DNA from: Planctomycetota bacterium
GTDB lineage: Bacteria > Planctomycetota > Planctomycetia > Pirellulales > Pirellulaceae
Assembly (NCBI GenBank): GCA_019347795.1
Contig: JAHWKS010000350.1
Span: 1 to 6,439 of the forward strand
DNA: 6,439 bases
Reading direction: 5' to 3'
The notes under the pieces are model-generated. The model was not told the DNA's origin. It worked only from the letters and a program-made list of their open reading frames with translations, and ran no database searches. The translations under genes and the position numbers were made by a program. Positions 6,198-6,439 of the stretch are shown here, piece after piece. Within the stretch, counting starts at the first letter, position 1. Each line of letters starts with the position of its first letter.

Positions 6198-6439
6198 ATG
6201 CCGCGCCTTGATCTCCAGGTACTGGTTCACCAGCGGGGCGGTCATTTCCTCGGGATAGGAATCCAGCACGCGGACGCCTTTGTGCTCCAGGTCGGTCAGC
6301 ACCTGGTGACGCCAGTTGAGGATCTCCGCCGCCGCGGCCGCCCGCCACAGTTCGGCGTCGCGGGGCTGCGGCTGCTCGGCGGCGTCGAAGAGGTGATGGT
6401 CGCGGAGCAACACGCCCAGCGGCAGGTGCCGGCCGACGA
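6189..6439 (-). CDS. probable DUF58 protein, C-terminal fragment (5' end outside window)
   Basis: The reverse strand is open from the window edge (first whole codon 6437-6435) to a TGA at 6191-6189, giving the last 82 residues. The fragment opens with RHLPLGVLLRD, a strand typical of the vWA-like fold in DUF58 proteins, and ends with LVNQYLEIKARHLL, which matches the usual DUF58 C-terminus (a Y-L-x-x-K-A-R helix). Between them is a helical AAAAAEILNWRHQVL segment and a short GVRVLDSYPEE. A GTG at 6413 could be read as a start but lies inside the conserved strand, so it is internal. In other genomes DUF58 genes commonly sit with MoxR-type ATPases and transglutaminase-domain membrane proteins; the partner genes would lie beyond the right edge. 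The family call rests on C-terminal pattern only. Confidence 0.8.
   Translation of the reverse strand, partial: VGRHLPLGVLLRDHHLFDAAEQPQPRDAELWRAAAAAEILNWRHQVLTDLEHKGVRVLDSYPEEMTAPLVNQYLEIKARHLL

Overview
The window is GC-rich, tightly packed bacterial chromosome, and it looks like a planctomycete. The reasons are an N-terminal zinc ribbon joined by a Pro/Ala linker to a membrane anchor, a good TATAAT box with a poor -35, genes of mixed or no Shine-Dalgarno signal, and a gene mix typical of that phylum. This lineage call is inference; no rRNA or marker gene is present. There are five protein genes, two cut by the window edges. I see no RNA gene, insertion sequence, CRISPR array or phage gene. 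The longest stretch without a gene is the 181-base divergent region at 2066-2246.

Left half, minus strand. A small predicted lipoprotein (2065 to 1571) is followed after 41 bases by a large AAA+-type ATPase (1529 to beyond base 1). The ATPase is open for 509 codons without a stop and runs off the window. It has a Walker A, a Walker B, a sensor-1-like strand, a TPRRL sensor-2-like motif, and a C-terminal segment that resembles a degenerate restriction-endonuclease-like fold. The two genes probably form one transcript from a promoter in the divergent region.

Centre and right, plus strand. The divergent region carries a perfect TATAAT and a GGAG ribosome site leading to a 787-residue protein (2247-4610). 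It has a cytoplasmic zinc ribbon, a Pro/Ala linker, one membrane span, an acidic linker, and a periplasmic transglutaminase-like domain with a Cys/His/Asp set flanked by helical regions. Fourteen bases later a GTG-started gene (4625-6184) encodes a two-domain kinase-like protein: an aminoglycoside-phosphotransferase-type domain fused to a P-loop kinase domain.

Right edge, minus strand. The last 82 residues of a probable DUF58 protein converge on the kinase gene with only four bases between the stop codons, where a short palindrome sits. DUF58 proteins are commonly encoded beside MoxR ATPases and transglutaminase-domain membrane proteins, so a DUF58 gene next to a transglutaminase-like gene may be meaningful, although here the genes are convergent rather than in one operon.

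No single complete defence or biosynthetic system is evident. The best leads are the ATPase with its unusual C-terminal domain and the membrane transglutaminase/kinase pair.
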